Shown: one piece after another, positions 53,724-62,125 of the stretch
How positions within the stretch are numbered: position 1 is the first letter of the stretch
How the letters are laid out: each line of letters begins with the position of its first letter
From: Larkinella punicea
GTDB taxonomy: Bacteria; Bacteroidota; Bacteroidia; Cytophagales; Spirosomataceae
DNA: 64,000 nucleotides
Direction of reading: 5' to 3'
NCBI RefSeq assembly: GCF_003334855.1
Contig: NZ_QOWE01000020.1
Span: forward strand, 1-64,000
The notes under the pieces: model-generated
The model's input: only the letters and a program-made list of their open reading frames with translations
Databases searched by the model: none
What the model was told of the DNA's origin: nothing
Program-made: the position numbers and the translations under genes

Positions 53724-54708
53724 ACTTAATCGAATCCGAAACCGGCACCACGATGGTGGCGCTCTGCGCCGGTGTGGTTACCGCCTTTTCCTTCTTGCCG
53801 AACAGCGAAAAATGCACGTACCGCTTCGGATGCTCGCGGAAATCGGTCAGCAGTTTGTCCAGACTGGCGGTGGCGTTGTTGACGTTTTTATACAGGGCCT
53901 CGTCGCCTTTCAGCTTGCCCAGCGTGCCTTTCCCGCTGTTGATGTCGGCCAGCATCTGTTGCAGGGTTGCGATGGATTGGTTGGCGCTGGCCAGCGTCTG
54001 GCTCAGTTTCAGGGCGTTGAGCGAATCGGCAAAGGTACTGGCTTTCGATAGCAGCGGTTTGATTTCTTTCTCGGTTTCGGCGAGCGACGCCGACAGGGTG
54101 CCGAGATTGGTCATCAGCCGCTTAATGCCTTCGCGGTTTTCGCCGATGGTGAGTTGCAGGGTTCCGGTGGTTGCTTCCACGCCTTCCAGCGTCCGGGTCA
54201 GCACCAGACCCGTGCGGTCGAACTGCTTGACGATCCGGTTCAGGTTGATGGTCAGCGAATCGACGGTATTCAAGACCGGCAGGGTTTTCTCTTTGATCAA
54301 GGCCGTCAGACCCGCTTCTTTCCCGCTGACCAGCGTATCGCCTTTGGCCAGCTCACCCGCCGACTGGTTGATTTGCAGGATGATGAGTTTGCCGCCCAGC
54401 ACCCCGGCATCGGCCAGAATGGCTTTGGAGCCTTTGCCGACCTGAATCCGTTTGTCGATGTCCAGCGTAACCAGCAAACGGTTGCCCTGCTGCTGCAGAA
54501 TATCGATCCGATCCACCCGCCCGACATTCAGGCCATTGAGTTGCACCGGATTTGAGGGCGTCAGCCCATCGACATTATCATAAACGACTACGTATTTATT
54601 CGATCGGGAAAAGATATCGGCACCTTTGAGGTAATTGAATCCGAAATAAAGCACTGCCAATGTTACCACTGCCAGGAGGCCCACCTTTGCTTCTTTTGAA
54701 ATTTTCAT
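53722..54708 (-). CDS. mlaD: MCE-domain protein, MlaD-like
   Basis: 328 residues. One N-terminal membrane anchor (VGLLAVVTLAVLYFGF), an MCE domain (about 38-120) with VVYDNVDGLTPSNPVQLNGLNVGRV, then a long helical coiled-coil tail rich in TLQQMLADINSGKGTLGKL-like heptads. It binds lipid and moves phospholipids between the membranes together with an MlaE/MlaF-like ABC complex. The complex genes are not in the window. It follows the amidase on the same strand, separated by a repeat-rich gap. Confidence 0.88.
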   Translation of the reverse strand: MKISKEAKVGLLAVVTLAVLYFGFNYLKGADIFSRSNKYVVVYDNVDGLTPSNPVQLNGLNVGRVDRIDILQQQGNRLLVTLDIDKRIQVGKGSKAILADAGVLGGKLIILQINQSAGELAKGDTLVSGKEAGLTALIKEKTLPVLNTVDSLTINLNRIVKQFDRTGLVLTRTLEGVEATTGTLQLTIGENREGIKRLMTNLGTLSASLAETEKEIKPLLSKASTFADSLNALKLSQTLASANQSIATLQQMLADINSGKGTLGKLKGDEALYKNVNNATASLDKLLTDFREHPKRYVHFSLFGKKEKAVTTPAQSATIVVPVSDSIK

Positions 54709-54723
54709 GCGTGGCGTGTGAAA

Positions 54724-54822
54724 GGATGAATGGTCAGATGGTTAACAAGGGTTAAATGGATAAAATGGTTGGATAATTAAATAACCATTTAACCATAAAA
54801 ACCATTTAACCATTCATCCATC
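54724..54822. repeat. Nested inverted repeats of ATGGTTAA-like words
   Basis: GGATGAATGGT (54724-54734) pairs with 54809-54819, and GGTTAAATGG (54750-54759) pairs with CCATTTAACC at both 54785-54794 and 54802-54811. It lies between the amidase stop and the mlaD start. It is a degenerate palindrome with several possible foldings. Confidence 0.7.
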
Positions 54823-54860
54823 CAATAATAAAAACCGTTGCGAAGTTAACAACAACTTGC

Positions 54861-55751
54861 TTACTCTACTGCATCTACTTCGTCTTTATACGCCTTAAAA
54901 GCCCGGAAAATGGCATTTGCCATTTCTTCCTGCCCTTCTGCGGAAGCCAAATACCGTTCTTCGTCCGGATTGGTGATGTAACCGGTTTCAACCAGCACAC
55001 TGGGCATCGTGGTTCGCCACAAAACAATGAAACCCGCCTGCTTGACGCCCCGGCTGGGTCGTTCGGCATTTTTCTTGAAACTCCACTCCACTTTCTGGGC
55101 AAAATCGACGCTGCTGTTCATGAACGCGTGCTGGTAATTGGCCAGCATGATGTGGGCCAGTGGTGAGTCCGGATCGAAACCCTGGTAGTTTTCCTTGTAA
55201 TTGCTTTCTTTCAAAATAACCGCGTTCTCGCGTTTGGCAACGTCCAGATTTCCAGTGGTTTTGTGCAGCCCCATCGTGTAGGTTTCGGTTCCGTTGACGC
55301 GGCTGGACGATGGACTGGCATTGACGTGGATCGAGATAAAGAGGTCGGCTTTGTTGCGGTTGGCAATGGCCGAGCGTTCGTTCAGTTCAATGAACACATC
55401 CGTTGAGCGGGTGTAAATCACTTTGACATCCGGCAGTTCCTCCTTGATTCGCCGACCCAGTTCCAGCGCAATTTTCAACACAATCCGCGATTCGCGGTTG
55501 CGTTTGGTCATGGTGCCGGGGTCTTTGCCGCCGTGGCCGGGGTCGAGAACGACCGTTCGTAGCCGACCGGGCCGGGCCTCCGCCTGTTCCTGTTTTGGAT
55601 TATCCTGCGGTAAAACCGGGATCATGCCGGGCAACGCCAGCAAACACAGAACGAGAATCACCAAAGAAGAAGCAGGCAATAGGGTCCGGGCAGTCGATTT
55701 CGGGGCCGTCCGGAATAGTTTAATAATTTTTAACAGGTTTAACCGTTTCAA
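54861..55751 (-). CDS. N-acetylmuramoyl-L-alanine amidase (Amidase_3)
   Basis: 296 residues with an N-terminal membrane or signal segment (SSLVILVLCLLALPGMI). Zinc ligands: H73 in VLDPGHGGKDPGT, E87 in NRESRIVLK and H142 in FISIHVNAS; the catalytic Glu is in VLVETGYITN. It cuts the amide between muramic acid and stem peptide in the periplasm, as in cell separation. It is divergent from LptD and upstream of mlaD. Confidence 0.93.
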   Translation of the reverse strand: MKRLNLLKIIKLFRTAPKSTARTLLPASSLVILVLCLLALPGMIPVLPQDNPKQEQAEARPGRLRTVVLDPGHGGKDPGTMTKRNRESRIVLKIALELGRRIKEELPDVKVIYTRSTDVFIELNERSAIANRNKADLFISIHVNASPSSSRVNGTETYTMGLHKTTGNLDVAKRENAVILKESNYKENYQGFDPDSPLAHIMLANYQHAFMNSSVDFAQKVEWSFKKNAERPSRGVKQAGFIVLWRTTMPSVLVETGYITNPDEERYLASAEGQEEMANAIFRAFKAYKDEVDAVE

Positions 55752-55777
55752 GGCAGTATTGGAATGAAGTTAGCGAC

Positions 55778-55785
55778 TAACTTTG
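55778..55785 (+). promoter_or_regulatory. Probable promoter of the lptD-like gene
   Basis: TAACTTTG fits TAnnTTTG, with TTG at 55759-55761 as a -33 element 16 nt before it. It lies 92 nt before the TTG start. On the opposite strand TATATTTG (55863-55870) could serve the amidase. Confidence 0.45.
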
Positions 55786-55876
55786 TAAACCGGAGTAGGC
55801 CGGAACCCTCTTGGCCATTCGACCGGACGGGCTGACAGCGGAAGCCAGCGCTGGATTGTGAGCAAATATAATTTTT

Positions 55877-58783
55877 TTGATAAAACTGAAAAATCCATAC
55901 TTTATTATCCGGAATCTGGTTTGCTGCCTGATCGCCCTCTTTCCACTGGTGGTTTACGGGCAGCAACAACCGGCGCGTCGTACCGTTCCGGCTTTTAACC
56001 CGCGCTCGGCAACTCCCTCTTCCGCTACCGTCACCGGCAATTCGGTGGTGGTCGATACGACGCGGGGAACGGTGAGCCGCCCGGATTCGGTCGATAGCGG
56101 CAGTAATTTACAAACAACCGTCAACTATTCAGCCAAAGATTCCACGCTCTTTGATGCAACGGGCCAGATTGTCGAACTTTTCGGCGATGCCAAGGTCGAC
56201 TACGGCGATATCCACTTAACGGCAGCCTACATCAAACTGAACTGGACTACCAACGAGGTGTTTGCCAAAGGCCGCTACGATTCGACTGCCAAAAAAATGG
56301 TCGGTCTGCCTATTTTTCAGGATGCGAGCGGCCGGTATGACACGCAGGAAATCCGCTTCAATTTCAAAACCAAAAAAGGCTTTATCAAGGGCGTCATTAC
56401 GGCCCAGGGCGAAGGCAATGTTCGGGGAAAAACCGTCAAAAAAGACGCTGAAGACAATTTATACATCCGAAATGCCATTTATACGACCTGTAACCTGACC
56501 ACGCCCCACTTTCACATCAACGCCAGCAAGATCAAGGTTGTTCACAATAAACAGCTCATCTCCGGTCCTTTCAACTTAGTTATTAACGACATTCCGACCC
56601 CTTTAGCGCTCCCGTTCGGCTTTTTCCCGATTCCCAAGAAAAACGAAATCGGTACCTCGGGGCTCATTTTTCCTCAATACGGTGAAGAACCCAACGGGCG
56701 TGGTTTCTACCTCCGCGATGGCGGTTATTACTTCGCCATCAGCCAGTACATCAGCATGAGCCTTCGGGGGCAGATTTACTCCAACGGTAGCTGGGGGCTC
56801 GGCCTTTCGTCGGAATACCTGAAACGGTATCGCTTTGGCGGCAACTTCGCCCTTTCCTACGCCCGCAACCGGACCACATCGCTCGTCGATACAGCCACGA
56901 AGCCGCGCAACGACTTCAGCATCGTCTGGTCGCATTCGCCCCGGCCCCGCGGCAACTCGCAGTTTTCGGCCAATGTCAACGTCAGCAGCAACAGCTACAA
57001 CCAGTTGAACACTTCGCTGACCTCGGGCCGCTACGTTTCCAATGCGGCCAACTCCGGCGTCAACTACAGTCACAAGTTTGGGCAGTATGTGACCAGTTCG
57101 GCCAACATCAACGTCAGCCAGAACTTCGGGAAATACAATCCGGTTACCAACCTGCGCGAGAGCGGGCAAACGAACATCTCGTCGGGTTTTAACCTCGGCG
57201 TGGCCCAGATTGCGCCCTTTGCCCTGAAAGGCGGGACCGGGCGATGGTTCGAAAGTTTCCGGCTGGGGCTGGATTTCAACGCCCAGGCCACCGTCAACAA
57301 CACCCTCAGAACCGTGGATATTACCAACCTGGGCTTCCCGGTGGTGACCTCACTGACGATTCGGGGGGATACCTTGCAACGGCTGCGGGATAGCCTGGCG
57401 GCCGTGGCGAATCAGGAGATTTATACCAATTCCAACCTGATTCCGATGACCGTCGAAAACCTGCCGACCATCCTGAAGAACGCGCAGGTACAGAGCCGGT
57501 ATTCGATCCCCATTTCGTTACCCAACTTCAAACTGGCCCGGTATCTCAACTTCACGCCGGGGGTTTCGCTCAGTGGAGATGTTTATACCAAAAGCCTGCA
57601 ATATACCTACTTGCCCGACCGAAGAGCCGTAAAGGTGGATACTGCAAGTGGTATTTCTGCGACGTATTTTCTCTCTTTCAGTGCCTCGATGAATACCCGG
57701 GCCTACGGTACCTTCTTCATACGGGCGGGGCGGCTGGAAGCCATCAGGCACACCATAGCGCCCTCGATTTCGGTCAGCTACACGCCGGATTTGTCCAGTG
57801 CCTTTACCACCACCCTGTCGCAGTTCCGGGATCCGTACGACACCACGAAGGTACTTAAGATTTCGCGCTACCGGGGGTTGGGCGGTACGGCGGGGGCCTC
57901 CAGTTTTACGGGGCGGGCGGCCGCCATCAGCTATAACATTGTCAACCAGCTTGAAATGAAAGTCCGGGCGCGGAGCGATTCCGCCAAGGAGGAATTTGAG
58001 AAAGTGTCACTCTTCGACAACATCAGTTTATCGGGTTCCTACAACCCCTACGCTCCCCAGTTCAAGTTTTCGCAGGTAAATTTCAGCGCCAACACGCAGA
58101 TTCTGAAGAAAGTCAGTTTCAATTTCTCGGCGGTTTTCGATCCGTACGCGTTTTCCGATACGGTCAGTACCCCAACCGGTGTTTATTACGTGCCGGGGCA
58201 ATCGGAGCTTTATCAGACGGGGCCGTATGTCAACAACTTCCGGATCAATAAAATCGACAAGCTGGCGATCACCCAGGGGCAGGGGCTGGCGCATTTGCAG
58301 AACCTGAACTTCTACCTGAGCACGCAATTTGCCCCCAAGGACTCGAAAAAACCGAAGGTGGCGCCCAATGCCAAGACGCCCACTGAAGCGGCTGAATTGC
58401 GGCACATGAACCGGAATCCGGAAGACTACGTCGATTTTAACATTCCCTGGACTATCAACCTCAGCTATACATTTAGTCTCACGAAGTTCACGCCCATCGA
58501 AAGCCAGATTCTGCAAACGCTGCAGGTAACGGGCGATTTGAGCCTGACGCCCAAATGGAAGTTTTCCCTCCAGACCGGTTTCGACTTTTCGGCCAAAGCC
58601 CCTTCGCTGACCACGATCACGCTGCACCGCGATCTGCATTGCTGGGACATGAACTTCAGCTACACGCCGTTTTCCGGCAACCGGTATCGGTCCAATTTTT
58701 ACTCGTTCGATCTCCGCGTAAAGTCGGCGATTCTCCAGGATTTGAAATTAAGCCGTCGCCGGGGTACCTCGATCAACTACTAG
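55877..58783 (+). CDS. lptD: LptD-like LPS-assembly outer membrane protein
   Basis: 968 residues. After a signal-like region (LVCCLIALFPLVVYGQ) comes an OstA/LptA-like periplasmic domain (about 85-250) with GQIVELFGDAKVDYGDIHLTA. The rest is a beta-barrel of LptD type with alternating strands such as YFAISQYISMSLRGQIYS and FGGNFALSYARNR. It inserts lipopolysaccharide into the outer membrane. TTG at 55877 is the best start; no ATG fits and the frame is closed just upstream. Bacteroidota LptD proteins lack some of the Cys residues of E. coli, and none of the disulfide Cys pattern is evident here. Confidence 0.87.
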   Translation: MIKLKNPYFIIRNLVCCLIALFPLVVYGQQQPARRTVPAFNPRSATPSSATVTGNSVVVDTTRGTVSRPDSVDSGSNLQTTVNYSAKDSTLFDATGQIVELFGDAKVDYGDIHLTAAYIKLNWTTNEVFAKGRYDSTAKKMVGLPIFQDASGRYDTQEIRFNFKTKKGFIKGVITAQGEGNVRGKTVKKDAEDNLYIRNAIYTTCNLTTPHFHINASKIKVVHNKQLISGPFNLVINDIPTPLALPFGFFPIPKKNEIGTSGLIFPQYGEEPNGRGFYLRDGGYYFAISQYISMSLRGQIYSNGSWGLGLSSEYLKRYRFGGNFALSYARNRTTSLVDTATKPRNDFSIVWSHSPRPRGNSQFSANVNVSSNSYNQLNTSLTSGRYVSNAANSGVNYSHKFGQYVTSSANINVSQNFGKYNPVTNLRESGQTNISSGFNLGVAQIAPFALKGGTGRWFESFRLGLDFNAQATVNNTLRTVDITNLGFPVVTSLTIRGDTLQRLRDSLAAVANQEIYTNSNLIPMTVENLPTILKNAQVQSRYSIPISLPNFKLARYLNFTPGVSLSGDVYTKSLQYTYLPDRRAVKVDTASGISATYFLSFSASMNTRAYGTFFIRAGRLEAIRHTIAPSISVSYTPDLSSAFTTTLSQFRDPYDTTKVLKISRYRGLGGTAGASSFTGRAAAISYNIVNQLEMKVRARSDSAKEEFEKVSLFDNISLSGSYNPYAPQFKFSQVNFSANTQILKKVSFNFSAVFDPYAFSDTVSTPTGVYYVPGQSELYQTGPYVNNFRINKIDKLAITQGQGLAHLQNLNFYLSTQFAPKDSKKPKVAPNAKTPTEAAELRHMNRNPEDYVDFNIPWTINLSYTFSLTKFTPIESQILQTLQVTGDLSLTPKWKFSLQTGFDFSAKAPSLTTITLHRDLHCWDMNFSYTPFSGNRYRSNFYSFDLRVKSAILQDLKLSRRRGTSINY

Positions 58784-58800
58784 GAACCGGTTTTATGAAA

Positions 58801-58842
58801 GCCAAAAAAGGCATCCTGCAAACACAGAATGCCTTTTTTGGC
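58801..58842. terminator. Bidirectional terminator between convergent genes
   Basis: Perfect 14-bp stem GCCAAAAAAGGCAT (58801-58814) / ATGCCTTTTTTGGC (58829-58842). The A6 and T6 tracts lie within the arms, so it can serve both lptD and the DUF1573 gene. Confidence 0.85.
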
Positions 58843-58868
58843 AGTACCGAATTGCCTTCGTTTGCGTA

Positions 58869-59327
58869 TTAGCGCGAAGTCTTCGAGCTTTTCTTCTTGC
58901 TTTTTTCTGCGGCAGGAGCGGCAGCCGGTGTAGCGGCAGCGGTAGAAGCACCTTCTTTGGCGGTTACTTCACCCGTCAGATTCAGGGGAATCGATGCCCG
59001 TTCTGCGTTGCTCACCACGGTCACGTTCTTGTTGAATGAACCCATCGAAGCCGCGTTGTACGTAGCTTTCACAAATCCTTTCTGACCTGGCAAAACGGCG
59101 CTCTTGGTCCAGTCAGGCGTTGTACAACCACAGGAAGGTTGGGCGTTCGAGATCACCACGGGGTCTGTACCGGTGTTGGTAAACTCAAACGTGTAGGTAA
59201 CGGGCGTACCTTGTGGAACCTTGCCGAAGTCGTGCGACTCTTTGGTGAATTTAATAACGCCTTTCTGAGCGAAAGCAATGGTCGTAATGGCAAAAAATAC
59301 CACGATTAGTGAAAAAGCCTTTTTCAT
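58869..59327 (-). CDS. DUF1573 secreted protein
   Basis: 152 residues. Signal peptide (AFSLIVVFFAITTIAFAQ), then a DUF1573 Ig-like domain with SHDFGKVPQGTPVTYTFEF and the signature SNAQPSCGCTTPDW, and a final alanine- and lysine-rich tail. It is a common Bacteroidota envelope protein of unknown role. The Cys pair in CGC may bind metal or form a disulfide. Confidence 0.85.
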   Translation of the reverse strand: MKKAFSLIVVFFAITTIAFAQKGVIKFTKESHDFGKVPQGTPVTYTFEFTNTGTDPVVISNAQPSCGCTTPDWTKSAVLPGQKGFVKATYNAASMGSFNKNVTVVSNAERASIPLNLTGEVTAKEGASTAAATPAAAPAAEKSKKKSSKTSR

Positions 59328-59632
59328 TTCTTTTTAAAATTTAGTTACAAACAAACGGGTAAACTACGTTACAATCCTAGGTATATACTACAAAAGGTTT
59401 GCCAAATAAAAGTTTGCCAGGCAAATTACGGCATATGTTCGCTTAACAAAGAAAGTCAAAAAATCGTTTTTTTGAAAGCTGCCAAACTTTATATTATTTT
59501 TACTCCGATCGCCGGAGTTACTTTGTTTGTTCAATGATCATTGATTTTGGGTATTCCCCTGAAAACCACCAACAAACCCTTGAACAGGCAATTAATCGAG
59601 CTAACTGGAACCTCTAAAACTGTGGCCGTTCT
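59328..59632. other. 305-nt promoter region with a dyad
   Basis: No gene. A short inverted repeat ACTCCG-N5-CGGAGT (59502-59518) is directly followed by TTACTTTG (59518-59525), one mismatch to TAnnTTTG. It could be an operator next to the promoter of the E1 gene, but this is weak. The rest is AT-rich and unremarkable. Confidence 0.35.
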
Positions 59633-62056
59633 GTGATTGCAAACGAACAATTGAATACGACCGATACGCTGACACAGGAAAAAATCCTGCAAGATTATCG
59701 ACTGGCTTGTGAAAGCCGCCACGCCAGCCTACTGGGCCGACGCGAGGTGATGGGTGGACGAGCCAAATTCGGCATCTTCGGCGACGGCAAGGAAATTGCC
59801 CAGCTTGCAGCCGCTCATGCCTTCAAAGCCGGCGATTTCCGTTCCGGTTACTACCGGGATCAAACCTTTGTGACGGCACTCGGCGAACTCCGGTGGACCG
59901 AATTCTTCGCCCAGCTTTACGCCCACACCGACATCGAAGCCGACCCCAACTCGGCGGGCCGCCAGATGAACGGCCACTATGCCACCCGCTGGCTCGATGA
60001 AAAAGGTCTTTGGCGCAATCAAACCGAACTTTATAATTCCGTTGGTGATATTGCCCCGACGGCAGGCCAGATTCCAAGATCAATTGGGCTGGCCTACGCA
60101 TCGCGGCTGTATCGTCAGAATTCCCATCTACATCTTTTGACGACGTTTTCCCGAAATGGTAACGAAATTATTTTCGGAACCATCGGAGATGCGTCAACTT
60201 CGCAGGGCATGTTCTTCGAAACGATGAATGCCGCCGGGGTTTTGCAGGTTCCCCTGCTGATGTCGGTTTGGGACGATGGCTACGGCATTTCCGTTCCGGT
60301 GGAATACCAGACCACCAAAGCCAGCATCTCCAAAGCCCTGGCCGGTTTTCAACGAACCGATACCGAAAAAGGCATCGAAATTCTGACCGTGAAAGGCTGG
60401 GACTATCCGGCTTTGGTGGAAACCTACCAGAAAGCCGCCCGCATCTGCCGGGAAGAACACGTTCCGGTATTGGTTCACGTTCAGGAAGTTACCCAACCAC
60501 AAGGCCATTCCACGTCCGGTTCGCACGAACGCTACAAAACCCCCGAACGCCTGGAATGGGAACGCCAGCACGATTGCAACCGGCAGTTTCGCCAGTGGAT
60601 TCTCGAAAACGGATACGCCAGTCACGACGAGCTGGATACCATCGAGCGCGAAGCCGCCCGGGTCACCAAAGCCGCCCGTCAGGAAGCCTGGAGTGCCTAT
60701 TTAGCCTCCTTAAAAGGTGATTTTGACGAGGCCATGCTGCTGCTGCAACAGGCCGCCGAAACCGCCCGGCAAGCTGAGCCGATTGCCCAGATCCGCGACC
60801 AGTTGCGCACCACCCACGTGCCGGTCCGGCGGGATGCGACGACGGCGGTAAAACGAGCCTTGCGGTATTTGCGAACCGACGATTCGGAAGCCAAACGGGG
60901 CCTGTTAGCCTGGCTGGAACGCACCACCGCCGAAAACGAAGAACGCTATAGTTCGCATTTATACAGCCAGTCGCCGGATTCCCCGCTGAACGTGACCCCG
61001 GTAGAAGCCCGCTATACGGATGAAAGTCCGCTGATCGACGGCTACCAGTTGATGCAGCGGTATTTCGACAGCCTCTTCGGCCGCGACCCGCGCGTGGTGG
61101 CGCTTGGCGAAGACGTTGGGCTGATTGGCGATGTGAACCAGGGCTTTGCCGGTTTGCAGGAAAAATACGGCGAACTGCGCATTACCGACACCGGGATTCG
61201 CGAAACCAGCATCATCGGGCAGGGCATCGGCATGGCCATGCGGGGTCTGAAACCCATCGTTGAGATTCAGTATTTCGATTATATATTTTACGCCCTGGCC
61301 ACGCTCACCGACGACCTGGCCACGCTGCATTACCGCACCAAAGGCGGTCAGAAAGCGCCACTGATCATTCGAACGCGCGGCCACCGGCTGGAAGGCATCT
61401 GGCATTCGGGCTCACCCATGAGCGCGATGGTCAACAGTCTGCGCGGTTTACACATTCTGGTGCCCCGCAACATGACCCAGGCCGCCGGTTTTTACAATAC
61501 CCTCATCAAAGGCGACGATCCGGCCCTGGTGGTCGAATGCCTAAACGGCTACCGGCTCAAAGAACGGCTGCCGGAGAATCTGGACGAATTTTGCCTGCCG
61601 CTCGGCGTTCCCGACATCCTGCGCGAAGGTTCCGACATCACCATTGTGACCTACGGGTCGATGTGCCGGATTGTGCTGGAAGCCGCCGAACAGCTTCACC
61701 AGTTCGACATTGAAGCCGAGGTGATCGACGTACAGACCTTGCTGCCGTTCGATCGGTCGCATGCCATTGTGGAATCCATCAAAAAAACCAGCCGGGTGTT
61801 GTTTGCCGACGAAGATTTTCCGGGTGGCGGTTCGGCCTATATGATGCAGGAGGTGATTGAAAAACAAAATGCCTACCGGTATCTCGATTCGGCTCCCCGG
61901 ACGCTGTCGGCCAAGGCGCACCGCCCGGCCTACGGTTCCGACGGTGACTATTTCTCCAAACCCAGCGCTGAAGACGTTTTTGATGTAGTATATGAATTGA
62001 TGAACGAAGCCGAACCGGCCCGTTTTCCGAAATTATATGGAGAGAAAAGAGGTTAG
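59633..62056 (+). CDS. Fused E1 alpha-beta component of a 2-oxoacid dehydrogenase
   Basis: 807 residues, a single chain joining the alpha (about 1-400) and beta (about 450-807) parts. The thiamine diphosphate site has GDASTSQGMFFETMN followed by SVWDDGYGIS, where the usual NN of the ThDP motif is DD. The beta part has ALGEDVGLIGDVNQGFAG and DEDFPGGGSAYMMQE. It decarboxylates a branched-chain or similar 2-oxoacid and feeds an E2 and E3 that are not in the window. GTG at 59633 is the start; an in-frame stop lies 18 nt upstream. The substrate is inferred. Confidence 0.87.
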   Translation: MIANEQLNTTDTLTQEKILQDYRLACESRHASLLGRREVMGGRAKFGIFGDGKEIAQLAAAHAFKAGDFRSGYYRDQTFVTALGELRWTEFFAQLYAHTDIEADPNSAGRQMNGHYATRWLDEKGLWRNQTELYNSVGDIAPTAGQIPRSIGLAYASRLYRQNSHLHLLTTFSRNGNEIIFGTIGDASTSQGMFFETMNAAGVLQVPLLMSVWDDGYGISVPVEYQTTKASISKALAGFQRTDTEKGIEILTVKGWDYPALVETYQKAARICREEHVPVLVHVQEVTQPQGHSTSGSHERYKTPERLEWERQHDCNRQFRQWILENGYASHDELDTIEREAARVTKAARQEAWSAYLASLKGDFDEAMLLLQQAAETARQAEPIAQIRDQLRTTHVPVRRDATTAVKRALRYLRTDDSEAKRGLLAWLERTTAENEERYSSHLYSQSPDSPLNVTPVEARYTDESPLIDGYQLMQRYFDSLFGRDPRVVALGEDVGLIGDVNQGFAGLQEKYGELRITDTGIRETSIIGQGIGMAMRGLKPIVEIQYFDYIFYALATLTDDLATLHYRTKGGQKAPLIIRTRGHRLEGIWHSGSPMSAMVNSLRGLHILVPRNMTQAAGFYNTLIKGDDPALVVECLNGYRLKERLPENLDEFCLPLGVPDILREGSDITIVTYGSMCRIVLEAAEQLHQFDIEAEVIDVQTLLPFDRSHAIVESIKKTSRVLFADEDFPGGGSAYMMQEVIEKQNAYRYLDSAPRTLSAKAHRPAYGSDGDYFSKPSAEDVFDVVYELMNEAEPARFPKLYGEKRG

Positions 62057-62108
62057 AATAGAGAAGAAAGACGCGGGAAATAAATCTCTTGTCTCTATTC
62101 TAACTTCT
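62048..62108. repeat. Palindrome including the E1 stop codon
   Basis: 62048-62064 pairs with 62092-62108, one G-T position; the inner 13 bp (GTTAGAATAGAGA) are perfect. The E1 stop (62054-62056) lies in the left arm. It is the only feature between E1 and nuoI. Confidence 0.8.
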
Positions 62109-62125
62109 CTCATCTGCACCACGAA

